Shown piece after piece: positions 32,103-41,009 of a stretch of 64,000 bases of DNA (the stretch's first letter is position 1; every line of letters begins with the position of its first letter). The notes under the pieces were generated by a model. It did no database searches and had not been told where the DNA came from. It saw only the letters and a program-made list of their open reading frames with translations. The DNA comes from a gamma proteobacterium symbiont of Stewartia floridana (GTDB lineage Bacteria; Pseudomonadota; Gammaproteobacteria; Chromatiales; Chromatiaceae). Location of the stretch: NCBI GenBank assembly GCA_003676145.1, contig NAUB01000031.1, positions 1-64,000 on the forward strand, in the 5' to 3' direction. The translations under genes were made by a program, and so were the position numbers.

Positions 32103-34026
32103 CTTTCAATTGCTCGGTGAAAATTCGTTGCGATTCCCGGTTCGAGATATCAGCAATCGTGAAAACCAGATTGATCTGTAGTCCGCCTGTCGGTGACTCA
32201 TTGATGTTTAGCTCGCCACCCAGATGTTCCGCCCGCTCTTTCATGATCGGCAGCCCATAGTGTTGCATCATATCACCTTCGTCATCCATGCCAATGCCGT
32301 TATCCTCGATCAGTACCGTCACCAGACCCTGGTGGTCGCAACTCATGCTGACGCTTGCCTCTGTCGCATTCGCATGGCGTATCACATTGGATAGTGCCTC
32401 TCTGATGATCTGAATGATATGTATCTCCGCATTTGGTGTAAATTGGCAGTTGCCCAGATTATTGATGAATTCAATCGGAATACCTGAGCGATTGGTGAAT
32501 TCATCCACGGTCTGGCTGACCACCCGGCCGAGATTGGCATCGGTGACCCTGAGGCGAAAGGTGGTGAGCAGCTCTCTCAATTGTCGATAGGCACCATTCA
32601 ATGCCGATCTCAATACCGTGCTGATCTGCAGTACGTCCTCTTTCTGCAGGTCATCGTTGAGACCTTTTTCCAGGCGTGCCACCTGAATTTTCAGATAGGA
32701 GAGTGACTGGGCTATCGAATCATGCAGCTCTCTGGCGATGACACTGCGCTCTTCCATCAAGGACATTTTACGGTTCTGAATATCCTGCTGGGTGACCGTT
32801 ATCGCTAAACCGATATGGCTGGCAACGGTTTCCAGCAGGCGTGCCTGCCACTCCTCAAGCTCTTGTGAGGGCTGCAATTCGACCATCAGGATACCGTAGT
32901 GCTGGGCCTTATCCCGGATCGGTGTAGAAAAGATATTGATCTGCTTGCCGCTGGCCGGATCGCAGGTCTGGAAACTGTGGGTTTCACCATCACCAAGACA
33001 CATCGCACATTGCCCATCATTCTGGTTTTTCAGCAGAATATCCTTGCTTCGGGTCGAGGCGTACCGATAGGCCTGGTGGTCTCCCGGCTGACCCAGGCAG
33101 ATGGTGCCGTTGCTGACTCCGAGCAGGGCCTCGATATCGTGAATCACGGCAATCAGAACCTGCTCGTTGAGGGATGAGTCACTCAATCGTTTGGTGGTGG
33201 AGTAGAGCAGTTCGAGAGTGCGGTTACTCTGTTCCAGATCCTGGGTCTTCTCTTCAACCCGGTGTTCCAGATCTGCATAGATCACGGATAAGTTGTCCGC
33301 CATCAGATTGAAAGCATGACCCAGCTGACCCAGTTCGTCTTCGCTTAAAAACCGACTCCTGACTGAAAAATCTCCATGACGTGCCGCCTTGGCGCAGGCG
33401 AGCAGGTTACGCAGAGGATTCAGCACGGAGATTTTTGTCAGGTAGAGGCTGACCAGGGCAACCAGAAAAGTGAAGCTCAGCAGAATGATCTGGATCAGAC
33501 GCAGCTGCTCGTTTTTCTGTTCCGCTTCAATCTCCAGCGCTTCAACAAAACTGTGTATGTCATCCACGAAACCATCCACCAGCGAGAGATAGGTCTGTCG
33601 ACTGGTATGGATTTTTTCGCTTACCAGGGCGGTGTGGTCGGTTGTTTCAGTCATTGCCAGATAGTTGCTGAGGTTGGGCTGCATCAGCTCTCGCCACTGG
33701 CTCTCAACCCGTTGGTAGGTGTTGTTGACCTCTTCGCCTGCTCCTTTGTCCAGGACATCGTGAATGCGCGGACTTTGAAGACGCTGATTGTATTCATCCA
33801 CCAGCAGTCTGGATCGGTTGTCCGGACGATCGTTTTGTGGATTGCCATGTACCAGACTGCTGGCAATACGGTACGACTGCATGCGCAGGGTTCCGGCCTG
33901 ATTGATCGCAGCGGCGTACCCTTCTGCTGTCTCTGCAATAATCACCGAACTGATCATCCCGGAGAGCGCCAGGATGAACAGGATGGTGATGACAGTGCCA
34001 AAGCGGAGTAGCAATGAGTGTTTCAC
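32095..34026 (-). CDS. narX: Nitrate/nitrite sensor histidine kinase, NarX family
   Basis: 643 residues: transmembrane helix (about 11-32), a periplasmic four-helix nitrate sensor with the P-box-like segment AINQAGTLRMQSYRIAS (about 39-55), a second helix (about 177-198), HAMP domain, GAF-like central domain (about 285-410) and a HisKA_3 core with ERSVIARELHDSIAQSLSYLK, followed by a HATPase domain. A Cys-containing stretch in the central module (QCAMCLGDG) resembles the NarX cysteine cluster. First gene of the narXL pair. Confidence 0.93.
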   Translation of the reverse strand: MKHSLLLRFGTVITILFILALSGMISSVIIAETAEGYAAAINQAGTLRMQSYRIASSLVHGNPQNDRPDNRSRLLVDEYNQRLQSPRIHDVLDKGAGEEVNNTYQRVESQWRELMQPNLSNYLAMTETTDHTALVSEKIHTSRQTYLSLVDGFVDDIHSFVEALEIEAEQKNEQLRLIQIILLSFTFLVALVSLYLTKISVLNPLRNLLACAKAARHGDFSVRSRFLSEDELGQLGHAFNLMADNLSVIYADLEHRVEEKTQDLEQSNRTLELLYSTTKRLSDSSLNEQVLIAVIHDIEALLGVSNGTICLGQPGDHQAYRYASTRSKDILLKNQNDGQCAMCLGDGETHSFQTCDPASGKQINIFSTPIRDKAQHYGILMVELQPSQELEEWQARLLETVASHIGLAITVTQQDIQNRKMSLMEERSVIARELHDSIAQSLSYLKIQVARLEKGLNDDLQKEDVLQISTVLRSALNGAYRQLRELLTTFRLRVTDANLGRVVSQTVDEFTNRSGIPIEFINNLGNCQFTPNAEIHIIQIIREALSNVIRHANATEASVSMSCDHQGLVTVLIEDNGIGMDDEGDMMQHYGLPIMKERAEHLGGELNINESPTGGLQINLVFTIADISNRESQRIFTEQLKDA

Positions 34027-34225
34027 TTCATGGTCTCCTGCCGGGTGTGTTGTTCGCCTTCCCGGTCACAATATCTATCGTTCGATAGAGTAATTCTAAA
34101 CGCTGATGAAAAATCTGTTAGGGCCTGCTGACAGGAATTCGATAGGTCCTGTTGTGCCTGCAACAGCAGGGTATCAGAGTTCGAAGGCGTGCGAATTGAT
34201 CTGGAATTGGTGCCGGGTTAACGGA

Positions 34226-34666
34226 CTACTGAATGGTCAACTTCAATGGCTGCATCTCTTTGTACATGATGATCAGCGGTTTCTGAGTGGAAAATGTCAG
34301 GATGCGGGTCTTGGATGGATAGATCAGGTGATTGCACAGGAACATATGCATCTCTTCCCCGTCCAGAAGAAACTCTTTGAACCTCTGGATGTTCTGCAGA
34401 TCGATCTTGTCCTGCAGGGAGAAGTCGAAGCGGTTGAAGGCAACGGATTGGTCGCTTAGTAACAGTTCGGGAATCGACTGGTGACCGAGGAGTTCGTGTT
34501 GTGCACGCTTGAGGAGGTTGGTGGAGAGAATCAGCCCCATCCGCTGTTCACCAAACAGCCAGCTGATATCCCGCTCATCATCGTAATCCGCTGTATGCTC
34601 GCCAAACGCCAGGCACCAGCCTTTGTAGTAGGCGTTATAGCGTTTGATGACTCGAGTATCTGACAT
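34226..34666 (-). CDS. Hypothetical protein
   Basis: A 146-residue soluble protein without signal peptide or membrane helix, rich in aromatic and basic residues. I recognise no family; it is not a PilZ domain by motif. A promoter-like TTGTTG-17-TATTAT (34791-34819, minus strand) lies upstream. A hairpin CTGTTG/CAACAG (34149-34166) downstream may be part of its terminator. Confidence 0.65.
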   Translation of the reverse strand: MSDTRVIKRYNAYYKGWCLAFGEHTADYDDERDISWLFGEQRMGLILSTNLLKRAQHELLGHQSIPELLLSDQSVAFNRFDFSLQDKIDLQNIQRFKEFLLDGEEMHMFLCNHLIYPSKTRILTFSTQKPLIIMYKEMQPLKLTIQ

Positions 34667-34977
34667 ATACCGGTTTGCTGCTCTGCAAAAAAACCTTTCT
34701 CACTTGGTGTCTACCATGCCGGCAGAAATCTATTGTGCGGGTTTGTGGGAAATAGGTGATCGTAAGGTTCTGTTTATATGTTTGCTTGTAATAATACTGT
34801 AATACTTTTGTGCCAACAAATTTGATGTCTGAGTATGAATCCGCAGAGCGCGGCAGGCGGGAAGTCAGAATGCGGTGGGTTGTATCAGCGCGTGCCGCCG
34901 TGGGCCGGCCTACAGCCATATTTCAGCTTGTCGTAGGCCAGCGCACACTGGCAGAGAGTGACAGGTTCGTCGTTGGC
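34667..34977. other. Spacer with promoter of the hypothetical gene
   Basis: These 311 bp hold the promoter-like TTGTTG-17-TATTAT on the minus strand (34791-34819). The right part has GC-rich short inverted segments (TAGGCC/GGCCTA) that may terminate the transporter gene. No ORF is supported. Confidence 0.4.
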
Positions 34978-36978
34978 TTAGAACACCAGGTTCATCACCA
35001 ACATCATGACCGTCAGAAAGAGTACGGTCATGATGCCGCCGGCTCGCATGAAATCCGCGACCCGATAACCTGCCGGTCCCATGATCAGGGCATTCACCTG
35101 ATGGGTGGGAATGAGAAATGAGTTGGAGGTGGCAATGGCCACGGTAAGTGCAAAAACCGCTGGATTGGCACCTGCACCGATGGCGATGTTAACCGCCAGG
35201 GGAACCAGCAGAACGGTTGCTCCCACGTTGGACATGACCAGGGTGAAGAAGGTAGCCAGAATGGCAACAGCGAGTTGTATCACCCAGATCGGCATATCCC
35301 CGACCACAAACAGCACCTGCTCAGCGATCCATTTTGCGGTTCCTGTGGTTTCCACTGCCAGACCGAGCGGAATCAACGAAGCGAGCAGGAAAACGGTTTT
35401 CCAGCTGACCGCTTCATAGGCCTCCTCGATATTCAGTACCCCGGAGAGCACCATGCCCATGGCGCCGGTCAGCAGCGCGACGGAGAGGCGGATGTCGGTG
35501 AACAGTACCATCGACAGGGCAATACCGAAAAACAACATCGCCCATCCGATCTTGTGCGGACGCAACTCCTCATGGGGATATTCAGTTGTCACCACGACAA
35601 AGTTCTTATCTTTTTCGATTCTTGGCAGGACATCCCAAGGGGTATGCACCACCAGGGTGTCACCGGCCATGAAAGGCATGTTACGGATATCCTCGCCTTC
35701 CCGCATGGTTTCGCCATTACGGTGCAGACCGATCATCGCCAGGCCGTAGGTTTTACGCATCCAGACATCCCGGGCGCTTTTGCCGATCAGCGAGGAGCTG
35801 GGAGGAATAACCACTTCGGCGATACCGGCCTTGTTGGCGGAGAGGTCGCCGGAGAAAGTACGCAGGGTGTCGCGCTTCTTCAGGTTGAATGTCGTGACAA
35901 AGTTGTTCAGCGATTCCGGATCGGCAACCACCCCCAGTACCATACCTGCCTGGATCGCCACATCACGGGCCAGGGCGCCCGGGCCGATGCGATTGGCTTC
36001 ACCGGAGATCTTGGTGGCGATGATGCGCACACGGTAGCGGGTCTCCACCTCATCGAGCTCTTTGCCGATCAGGCTGCTGTCATCGGTGACCACCATCTCG
36101 GAGAGGTGGTAGGAGAGTCCATAGACATCCTGAAAGTACTGCATTGGATCCGTACCGCTGGTACTGCTCTCGCTCTTGGTTTTAGGCAGCACAAAACGAC
36201 CGGCAATGACGAAATAGAGGATGCCGGTGAGGATCAGGGCGACACCGATCGGGGTCACGGAGAAGAGGCCCCAGGTCTCCATCTGTTGAGATTCGGGTAG
36301 CGCCTTGTTGGAAGTCAGGATCAGATCGTTCAACAGAATCAGTGGGCTGGAGCCAACCATGGTCATGGTGCCACCCAAAATGGCGGTAAAACCCATCGGC
36401 ATCAGCAGGCGTGACATGGGCAGTCCGGAACGGGCAGAGATTCGCGAGACAACCGGCAGAAACAGGGCAGCTGCACCGACGTTCTGCATGAACGAGGAGA
36501 TAAATCCTACGGTGGCCGAGATGATCGGTATGATGCGGCTCTCGGTGGTGCCGCCGATCTTCAGGATGAAGGCGGCGACGCTGCCCATGATGCCGGTCTT
36601 GTCCAGTCCGGCACCAATGATCATGACAGCGATGATCGAGATCACCGCGTTCGAGGAGAAACCGTCGAACAGGTGCTGATTGTTCACCAGTCCCTGTTCA
36701 AGCCCCATGAAGGGTGCCAGCAGGCTGGTCAGGCCAAGCACTACCATGATGCTGGCAGCCGCCACATCCACGGCGACAACTTCAAATGCAAACAGGTAGA
36801 TAGTAAGCAGCAGAATCACGCTGACCCAGGCGATTTCGATGGTCGGCACCAGGTTGGCCAGCACCAGGGCGACAGCCAGAAAGATGCCTCCGGCAATCAT
36901 CTGCTTGATCGACAGGCGATTCCTTTCCGGGGTCAGTTGCGGGGTAGTCGGCAACGCGTTCACTTGATAATACTCCAT
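34978..36978 (-). CDS. SLC13-type anion transporter with TrkA-C domains
   Basis: A 666-residue inner-membrane permease of the SLC13/DASS (CitT, ArsB-like) superfamily. The N-terminal half has about six helices and the inner motif GFISSFMQNVGAAALFLPV. The middle (about 285-455) holds two TrkA-C/RCK_C domains (ELDEVETRYRVRIIATKI and SARDVWMRKTYGLAMIGLHRNGE). The C-terminal half repeats the permease fold with TLVMSNVGATVLLVPLAVNIA. Relatives move sulfate, di- or tricarboxylates. The substrate cannot be fixed here, but the divergent LysR gene is likely its regulator. Confidence 0.88.
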   Translation of the reverse strand: MEYYQVNALPTTPQLTPERNRLSIKQMIAGGIFLAVALVLANLVPTIEIAWVSVILLLTIYLFAFEVVAVDVAAASIMVVLGLTSLLAPFMGLEQGLVNNQHLFDGFSSNAVISIIAVMIIGAGLDKTGIMGSVAAFILKIGGTTESRIIPIISATVGFISSFMQNVGAAALFLPVVSRISARSGLPMSRLLMPMGFTAILGGTMTMVGSSPLILLNDLILTSNKALPESQQMETWGLFSVTPIGVALILTGILYFVIAGRFVLPKTKSESSTSGTDPMQYFQDVYGLSYHLSEMVVTDDSSLIGKELDEVETRYRVRIIATKISGEANRIGPGALARDVAIQAGMVLGVVADPESLNNFVTTFNLKKRDTLRTFSGDLSANKAGIAEVVIPPSSSLIGKSARDVWMRKTYGLAMIGLHRNGETMREGEDIRNMPFMAGDTLVVHTPWDVLPRIEKDKNFVVVTTEYPHEELRPHKIGWAMLFFGIALSMVLFTDIRLSVALLTGAMGMVLSGVLNIEEAYEAVSWKTVFLLASLIPLGLAVETTGTAKWIAEQVLFVVGDMPIWVIQLAVAILATFFTLVMSNVGATVLLVPLAVNIAIGAGANPAVFALTVAIATSNSFLIPTHQVNALIMGPAGYRVADFMRAGGIMTVLFLTVMMLVMNLVF

Positions 36979-37182
36979 GAGATTGGTCGTTTGTCAGCCG
37001 GCTGAAATAGCCAAACAACAGACAGCCGGTCGCCGTTCTGTCGGTTCGGTTCATTCCTGATTGGAAAAGTTACTGCAAAGACAAAGAAGTCCTGGGGCAG
37101 GTCTATTCGCTATGCCAGCCAGCGAAAGTGGGGGCATAGTGCCTTTTTCGGGCTATCTATACAAATAAATAAAAATGTTTTA

Positions 37183-37201
37183 ATATTCCTAAATGGAATA
37201 T
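37183..37201. promoter_or_regulatory. Inverted repeat over the LysR start codon
   Basis: ATATTCC (37183-37189) and GGAATAT (37195-37201) are perfect arms with a 5-bp spacer. They match the T-N11-A form of LysR-type operators. The right arm overlaps the ATG at 37193, so binding would block translation initiation or transcription of the regulator itself. Confidence 0.5.
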
Positions 37202-38089
37202 AGAAGCCTGCCGGATATGAACAGCCTGGCGACCCTGAAAGAGGTGGTTGAGCGGGGTGGTGTATCGCCCGCCGCTCAAGTACTGCATGTTGGGCAACCT
37301 GCGGTGACCAAACGTCTGCGCAGTTTGGATACCTGTTACGGGGTCGATCTGATGCATCGGGAGGGGAGACGCCTGGAGCTCACCCCGGCGGGTGAAAAAG
37401 TCTATGAGTATGCCTGTCTGGTACTCGATCATCAGCTCAGCCTGCTGGATGATATCGACTCCCTCTCCAGCGGGCAGAACCGGCTGCGCCTCGAGGTGAA
37501 CTTTGCCATCGGTGAGCATATGCTGCCGGATCTTCTGCTCAGGTTCGCCGAACTCTATCCCCGCTACAACATCGAGAGTCGCATGGGTTATTCGCGACAC
37601 ATACAGCGACGCCTGGCAACCGGTTTGTCCGATCTGGCGCTGTTGGAACAGGCCCCGGATCATCCCGATATTCTGGTGCAGAAGTGGCTTGACGATGAAC
37701 TGGTGCTGGTGTGCGGCCCCGACCACCCCCTCTGGGGCTGTGGACTGCTGCCGGTGACCGACCTGGAAAAACTTCACTATGTGCTGCGGGAAGCCCGCTC
37801 TTCAATGCGTCTGACTCTGGATAAGGCGCTGAAGGATGTTGGTGTCGGTAGTCTGCCGGTGACCATGGAGGTGGGTTCTACCGATACCATCGTGGAGATG
37901 CTGCAGCACGGTCGGCATGTCAGTTTCCTGCCACGATTCACCGTTGATGACGGGTTGCAGAACGGCTCGCTCTACCACATCAAGATCCAGGGTCTCAGGA
38001 TCAAACGAATACTCTGGATTGCACGTACCCGATCCAATCTGAACAACGATGTGGCAGAAGCCTTCATCTCACTGTTGCGCGGCACTTGA
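37193..38089 (+). CDS. LysR-family transcriptional regulator
   Basis: 298 residues: an N-terminal winged helix-turn-helix (about 8-68, ATLKEVVERGGVSPAAQVLHVGQPAVTKRLRSLD) and a substrate-binding domain (about 92-295). Divergent from the SLC13-type permease, which is the usual layout for a LysR regulator and its target. The inducer is unknown. An ATG at 37217 (MNSLATL) is an alternative start that would free the operator-like repeat from the coding region. Confidence 0.9.
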   Translation: MEYRSLPDMNSLATLKEVVERGGVSPAAQVLHVGQPAVTKRLRSLDTCYGVDLMHREGRRLELTPAGEKVYEYACLVLDHQLSLLDDIDSLSSGQNRLRLEVNFAIGEHMLPDLLLRFAELYPRYNIESRMGYSRHIQRRLATGLSDLALLEQAPDHPDILVQKWLDDELVLVCGPDHPLWGCGLLPVTDLEKLHYVLREARSSMRLTLDKALKDVGVGSLPVTMEVGSTDTIVEMLQHGRHVSFLPRFTVDDGLQNGSLYHIKIQGLRIKRILWIARTRSNLNNDVAEAFISLLRGT

Positions 38090-38593
38090 AGCATCGCTAA
38101 AGAACAGAATTCTCTCCCCACATATGCGCTGAAGTCGAAGCCTGGATCGCGGCCTGTGATTCGCCACGCTTGCCGATTGAAGCGGTAGGCTGCGACCCCG
38201 GATTGGCCCATTGGCTGCTCTGATCCGTTTACCCTATACGTGACATTTTGTCATTCCGATATCCATTGTTGTCATTATTTGTCGTTATTTTCCCGGCCGT
38301 TTTTTGAATGCGATTCTTGCTCAGAAATTAGTTGTAGAAAAAATATTTCCCAACTACTCTAGGAAAAAACCAACGGTTAAATACACAGATACATAATATT
38401 TCAAAACTACTGTGTATGTACTTTTTTTCTAGTCAATCCATATTCGGCTGTCGGCATATTTGTGCCTGGCCAGTCAATATTATCTTCGCTAAAACAATCG
38501 GTGCTGCCGGCTGTTTTGTATCAATTCGAGACTCAACCTGAAATGCTGTGCCTGTCGTATGCGGGTATGCCATGAAGGAAGGAGAATAAAAGC
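38090..38593. promoter_or_regulatory. Long upstream region of the aor operon
   Basis: These 504 bp carry no gene but several inverted repeats: TGACATTTTGTCA (38241-38253), ATACACAG (38381-38388) with CTGTGTAT (38410-38417) spaced by 21 bp, and GGCATATTTGTGCC (38453-38466). The middle is AT-rich with runs of A and T. A strong GAAGGAAGGAG lies just before the first aor gene. This looks like a regulated promoter region, but I cannot assign the regulator. Confidence 0.5.
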
Positions 38594-39073
38594 ATGCAGA
38601 GATCCCTGCTTATTGATCCGGATAAGTGCACAGGATGTGTCCAGTGTGAAATGGCCTGTTCCTATGAAAACGAGGGAATCTTCAATCCCTCGAAATCGAG
38701 GATACGGGTCTTTACCTTTCATCATGAAGGTCGTTTTGTACCTTACACCTGTACACAGTGTGCTGAAGCCTGGTGTATGCAGGCCTGCCCGGTCGATGCT
38801 ATCTCACTGGATGTGAATAGCGGTGCCAAAGTGGTCAGTGACTCGTTGTGTGTTGGCTGCAAGGTCTGCACCATTGCCTGTCCTTTCGGTACGGTCAACT
38901 ACAGCACCGCCAGCGGCAAGGTAACCAAGTGCGATCTGTGCGGTGGCGATCCGGCTTGTGCCAAGGCCTGCCCGACAGGGGCCATCACCTATGTGGATTC
39001 GGATCAGACCGGATTTGACAAAATGCGCCAATGGGCAGGTAAAACTGACGCTGGCTCGACAGCTACAGCGTAA
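38594..39073 (+). CDS. aorA: Ferredoxin-type subunit of aldehyde oxidoreductase
   Basis: A 159-residue iron-sulfur protein with sixteen cysteines in four clusters: CTGCVQCEMAC (near 14-24), CTQCAEAWCMQACP, CVGCKVCTIACP and CDLCGGDPACAKACP. This four-cluster, HycB-like layout is that of the small subunit (AorA) of the Aromatoleum-type tungsten aldehyde:ferredoxin oxidoreductase. It relays electrons between the tungsten subunit and the FAD subunit. The AorB gene starts 16 bp downstream. Confidence 0.88.
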   Translation: MQRSLLIDPDKCTGCVQCEMACSYENEGIFNPSKSRIRVFTFHHEGRFVPYTCTQCAEAWCMQACPVDAISLDVNSGAKVVSDSLCVGCKVCTIACPFGTVNYSTASGKVTKCDLCGGDPACAKACPTGAITYVDSDQTGFDKMRQWAGKTDAGSTATA

Positions 39074-39089
39074 TCGGAGGGTACTCAAT

Positions 39090-40943
39090 ATGTCTTGGTC
39101 TGGAAAATTACTACGGGTAAACCTCACAAACGGCACTTGCACTTCGGAAGCGTTGAACATGGCATGGGCGCAGGAGTATCTGGGTCAGCGCGGCCTGGCG
39201 AGCAAATATCTTATCGAAGAGATCGATCCAAAGGTCGATCCATTGAGTCCTGATAACAAGATGATCATGACCACCGGTCCATTGACAGGCACCATGGCGG
39301 CGACCGGAGGTCGCTACTCAGTGGTCACCAAAGGTCCTTTGACCAACTGCATCGCCTGTTCCAACTCCGGTGGATTCATTGGTGCTGAGATGCACAACGC
39401 CGGCTGGGATATGATCATTTTCGAAGGCCGCTCAGCCAATCCTGTCTATCTCTATCTGGTCAACGATAAAGCGGAACTGCGTTCGGCGGATGAGATCTGG
39501 GGCAAAAGTGTCTGGGAGACTGACGAGTGGCTGCATGCGACGCATCAGGATCCGATGCTGCGAATCGCAGCGGTAGGTCGTTCTGCTGAGGAGGGCTGTC
39601 TCTACGCGGCAATCGTCAATGATCTGCATCGTGCCGCCGGACGTTCCGGTGTGGGTACGGTGATGGCATCGAAAAACCTCAAAGCGGTTGCCATACGCGG
39701 TACCCAGGGTGTTGGCAATATCAAAGACCCGGCGAAGTTCATGCAGGCGGTCAATGCAGGCAAGCAGGTGCTGGCAGACAATGCGGTTACCGGACAGGGT
39801 TTACCCACCTACGGCACCCAGGTACTGATGAATGTAATCAATGAGATTGGTGCCCTGCCTACCCGAAACATGAAAGAGGTACAGTTCGAAGGGGCGCAGA
39901 ACGTATCCGGTGAGGCGATGCATGAGAATCGGCCCACCGACGGTAAACCCAATCTGACCACCAACGCAGGTTGCTTCGGCTGCACCATCGCCTGTGGGCG
40001 TATTTCAACGGTCGACAAAGGGCACTTCTCGGTTGAGAACAAGCCTCAGTACTGGGGCAATTCCGGTGGTCTCGAGTACGAAGCTGCCTGGGCACTGGGC
40101 CCGGATACCGGCGTCGATGATCTGGATGCGCTGACCTATGTGAACTTCATCTGTAACGAGGATGGTTTCGATCCCATCTCCTTCGGCTCTACCGTCGCAG
40201 CGGCGATGGAGCTGTATAAAATCGGCGCCATCAGTAGCGCGGAGACCGGTGGACATGAGCTTAAGTTCGGTTCTGCTGAGAGTCTGGTGTGGGCCGTGGA
40301 GACGCTGGTCAGCGGTGAAGGGTTTGGTAAGGATCTCGGTCTGGGATCGAAGCGGCTTTGTGAAAAGTATGGTCATCCCGAACTCTCCATGACCGTCAAA
40401 GGTCAGGAGTTCCCGGCTTACGATCCACGGGGCATCCAGGGTATGGGATTGGCTTACGCCACATCCAACCGTGGGGCCTGTCATCTGAGAGGTTATACCG
40501 TTGCTTCCGAGGTGTTGGGTATTCCTGAGAAGACCGATCCCCTGGCGACCGAAGGCAAGGCCGGTCTGGTTAAGGCGTTTCAGGATGCCACAGCGGCGGT
40601 GGACTCCAGTGGCCTCTGTCTGTTTACCACCTTTGCCTGGTCTCTGGAGGATATCGCACCCCAGGTGGATGGCGCCTGTGAGGGTGAGTGGACCGCCGAG
40701 CGGATGGCAGAACTGGGTGAGCGGGTCTGGAACATGGAGCGGGAATTCAATCTGAGGGCGGGATTGACCGCTGCAGATGACACCCTGCCAAAACGCCTGC
40801 TCAAGGAAGCGGCGAATGTGGGACCTGCCCAGGGTCGGGTCAACGACCTGGATCAGATGCTGCCCGAGTACTATGAGCTGCGCGGCTGGAACGCAGACGG
40901 TGTACCGACAGACGAGACCCGAAAACGACTCGGTCTGGGTTAA
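39090..40943 (+). CDS. aorB: Tungsten-dependent aldehyde oxidoreductase
   Basis: A 617-residue AOR-family enzyme that oxidises aldehydes to carboxylic acids, or reverses this with low-potential electrons, at a tungsten bis-pterin centre. The N-terminal pterin domain has TTGPLTGT and GRYSVVTKGP. The 4Fe-4S cysteines are C295, C298 and C302 (CFGCTIAC) with the fourth at C510 in DSSGLC, as in Pyrococcus AOR. The start at 39090 follows a CGGAGG site; a longer frame overlaps aorA. Second gene of the aor operon. Confidence 0.93.
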   Translation: MSWSGKLLRVNLTNGTCTSEALNMAWAQEYLGQRGLASKYLIEEIDPKVDPLSPDNKMIMTTGPLTGTMAATGGRYSVVTKGPLTNCIACSNSGGFIGAEMHNAGWDMIIFEGRSANPVYLYLVNDKAELRSADEIWGKSVWETDEWLHATHQDPMLRIAAVGRSAEEGCLYAAIVNDLHRAAGRSGVGTVMASKNLKAVAIRGTQGVGNIKDPAKFMQAVNAGKQVLADNAVTGQGLPTYGTQVLMNVINEIGALPTRNMKEVQFEGAQNVSGEAMHENRPTDGKPNLTTNAGCFGCTIACGRISTVDKGHFSVENKPQYWGNSGGLEYEAAWALGPDTGVDDLDALTYVNFICNEDGFDPISFGSTVAAAMELYKIGAISSAETGGHELKFGSAESLVWAVETLVSGEGFGKDLGLGSKRLCEKYGHPELSMTVKGQEFPAYDPRGIQGMGLAYATSNRGACHLRGYTVASEVLGIPEKTDPLATEGKAGLVKAFQDATAAVDSSGLCLFTTFAWSLEDIAPQVDGACEGEWTAERMAELGERVWNMEREFNLRAGLTAADDTLPKRLLKEAANVGPAQGRVNDLDQMLPEYYELRGWNADGVPTDETRKRLGLG

Positions 40944-41009
40944 ACAATCACTCAAGAGTGCTGATGGCCGTGCCCCCTCCAAGGGGGCACGGTTTTAGGA
41001 GGTTAGTGA

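Noticed and set aside
35275-36300. 341-codon plus-strand frame inside the SLC13 gene
   Set aside because: His- and Gln-rich product typical of a complement of membrane-protein codons; the minus-strand gene is certain.
38241-38470. Sigma54 promoter for the aor operon
   Set aside because: I looked for TGGCAC-N5-TTGC and found only partial matches, so the inverted repeats are listed without assigning a sigma factor.
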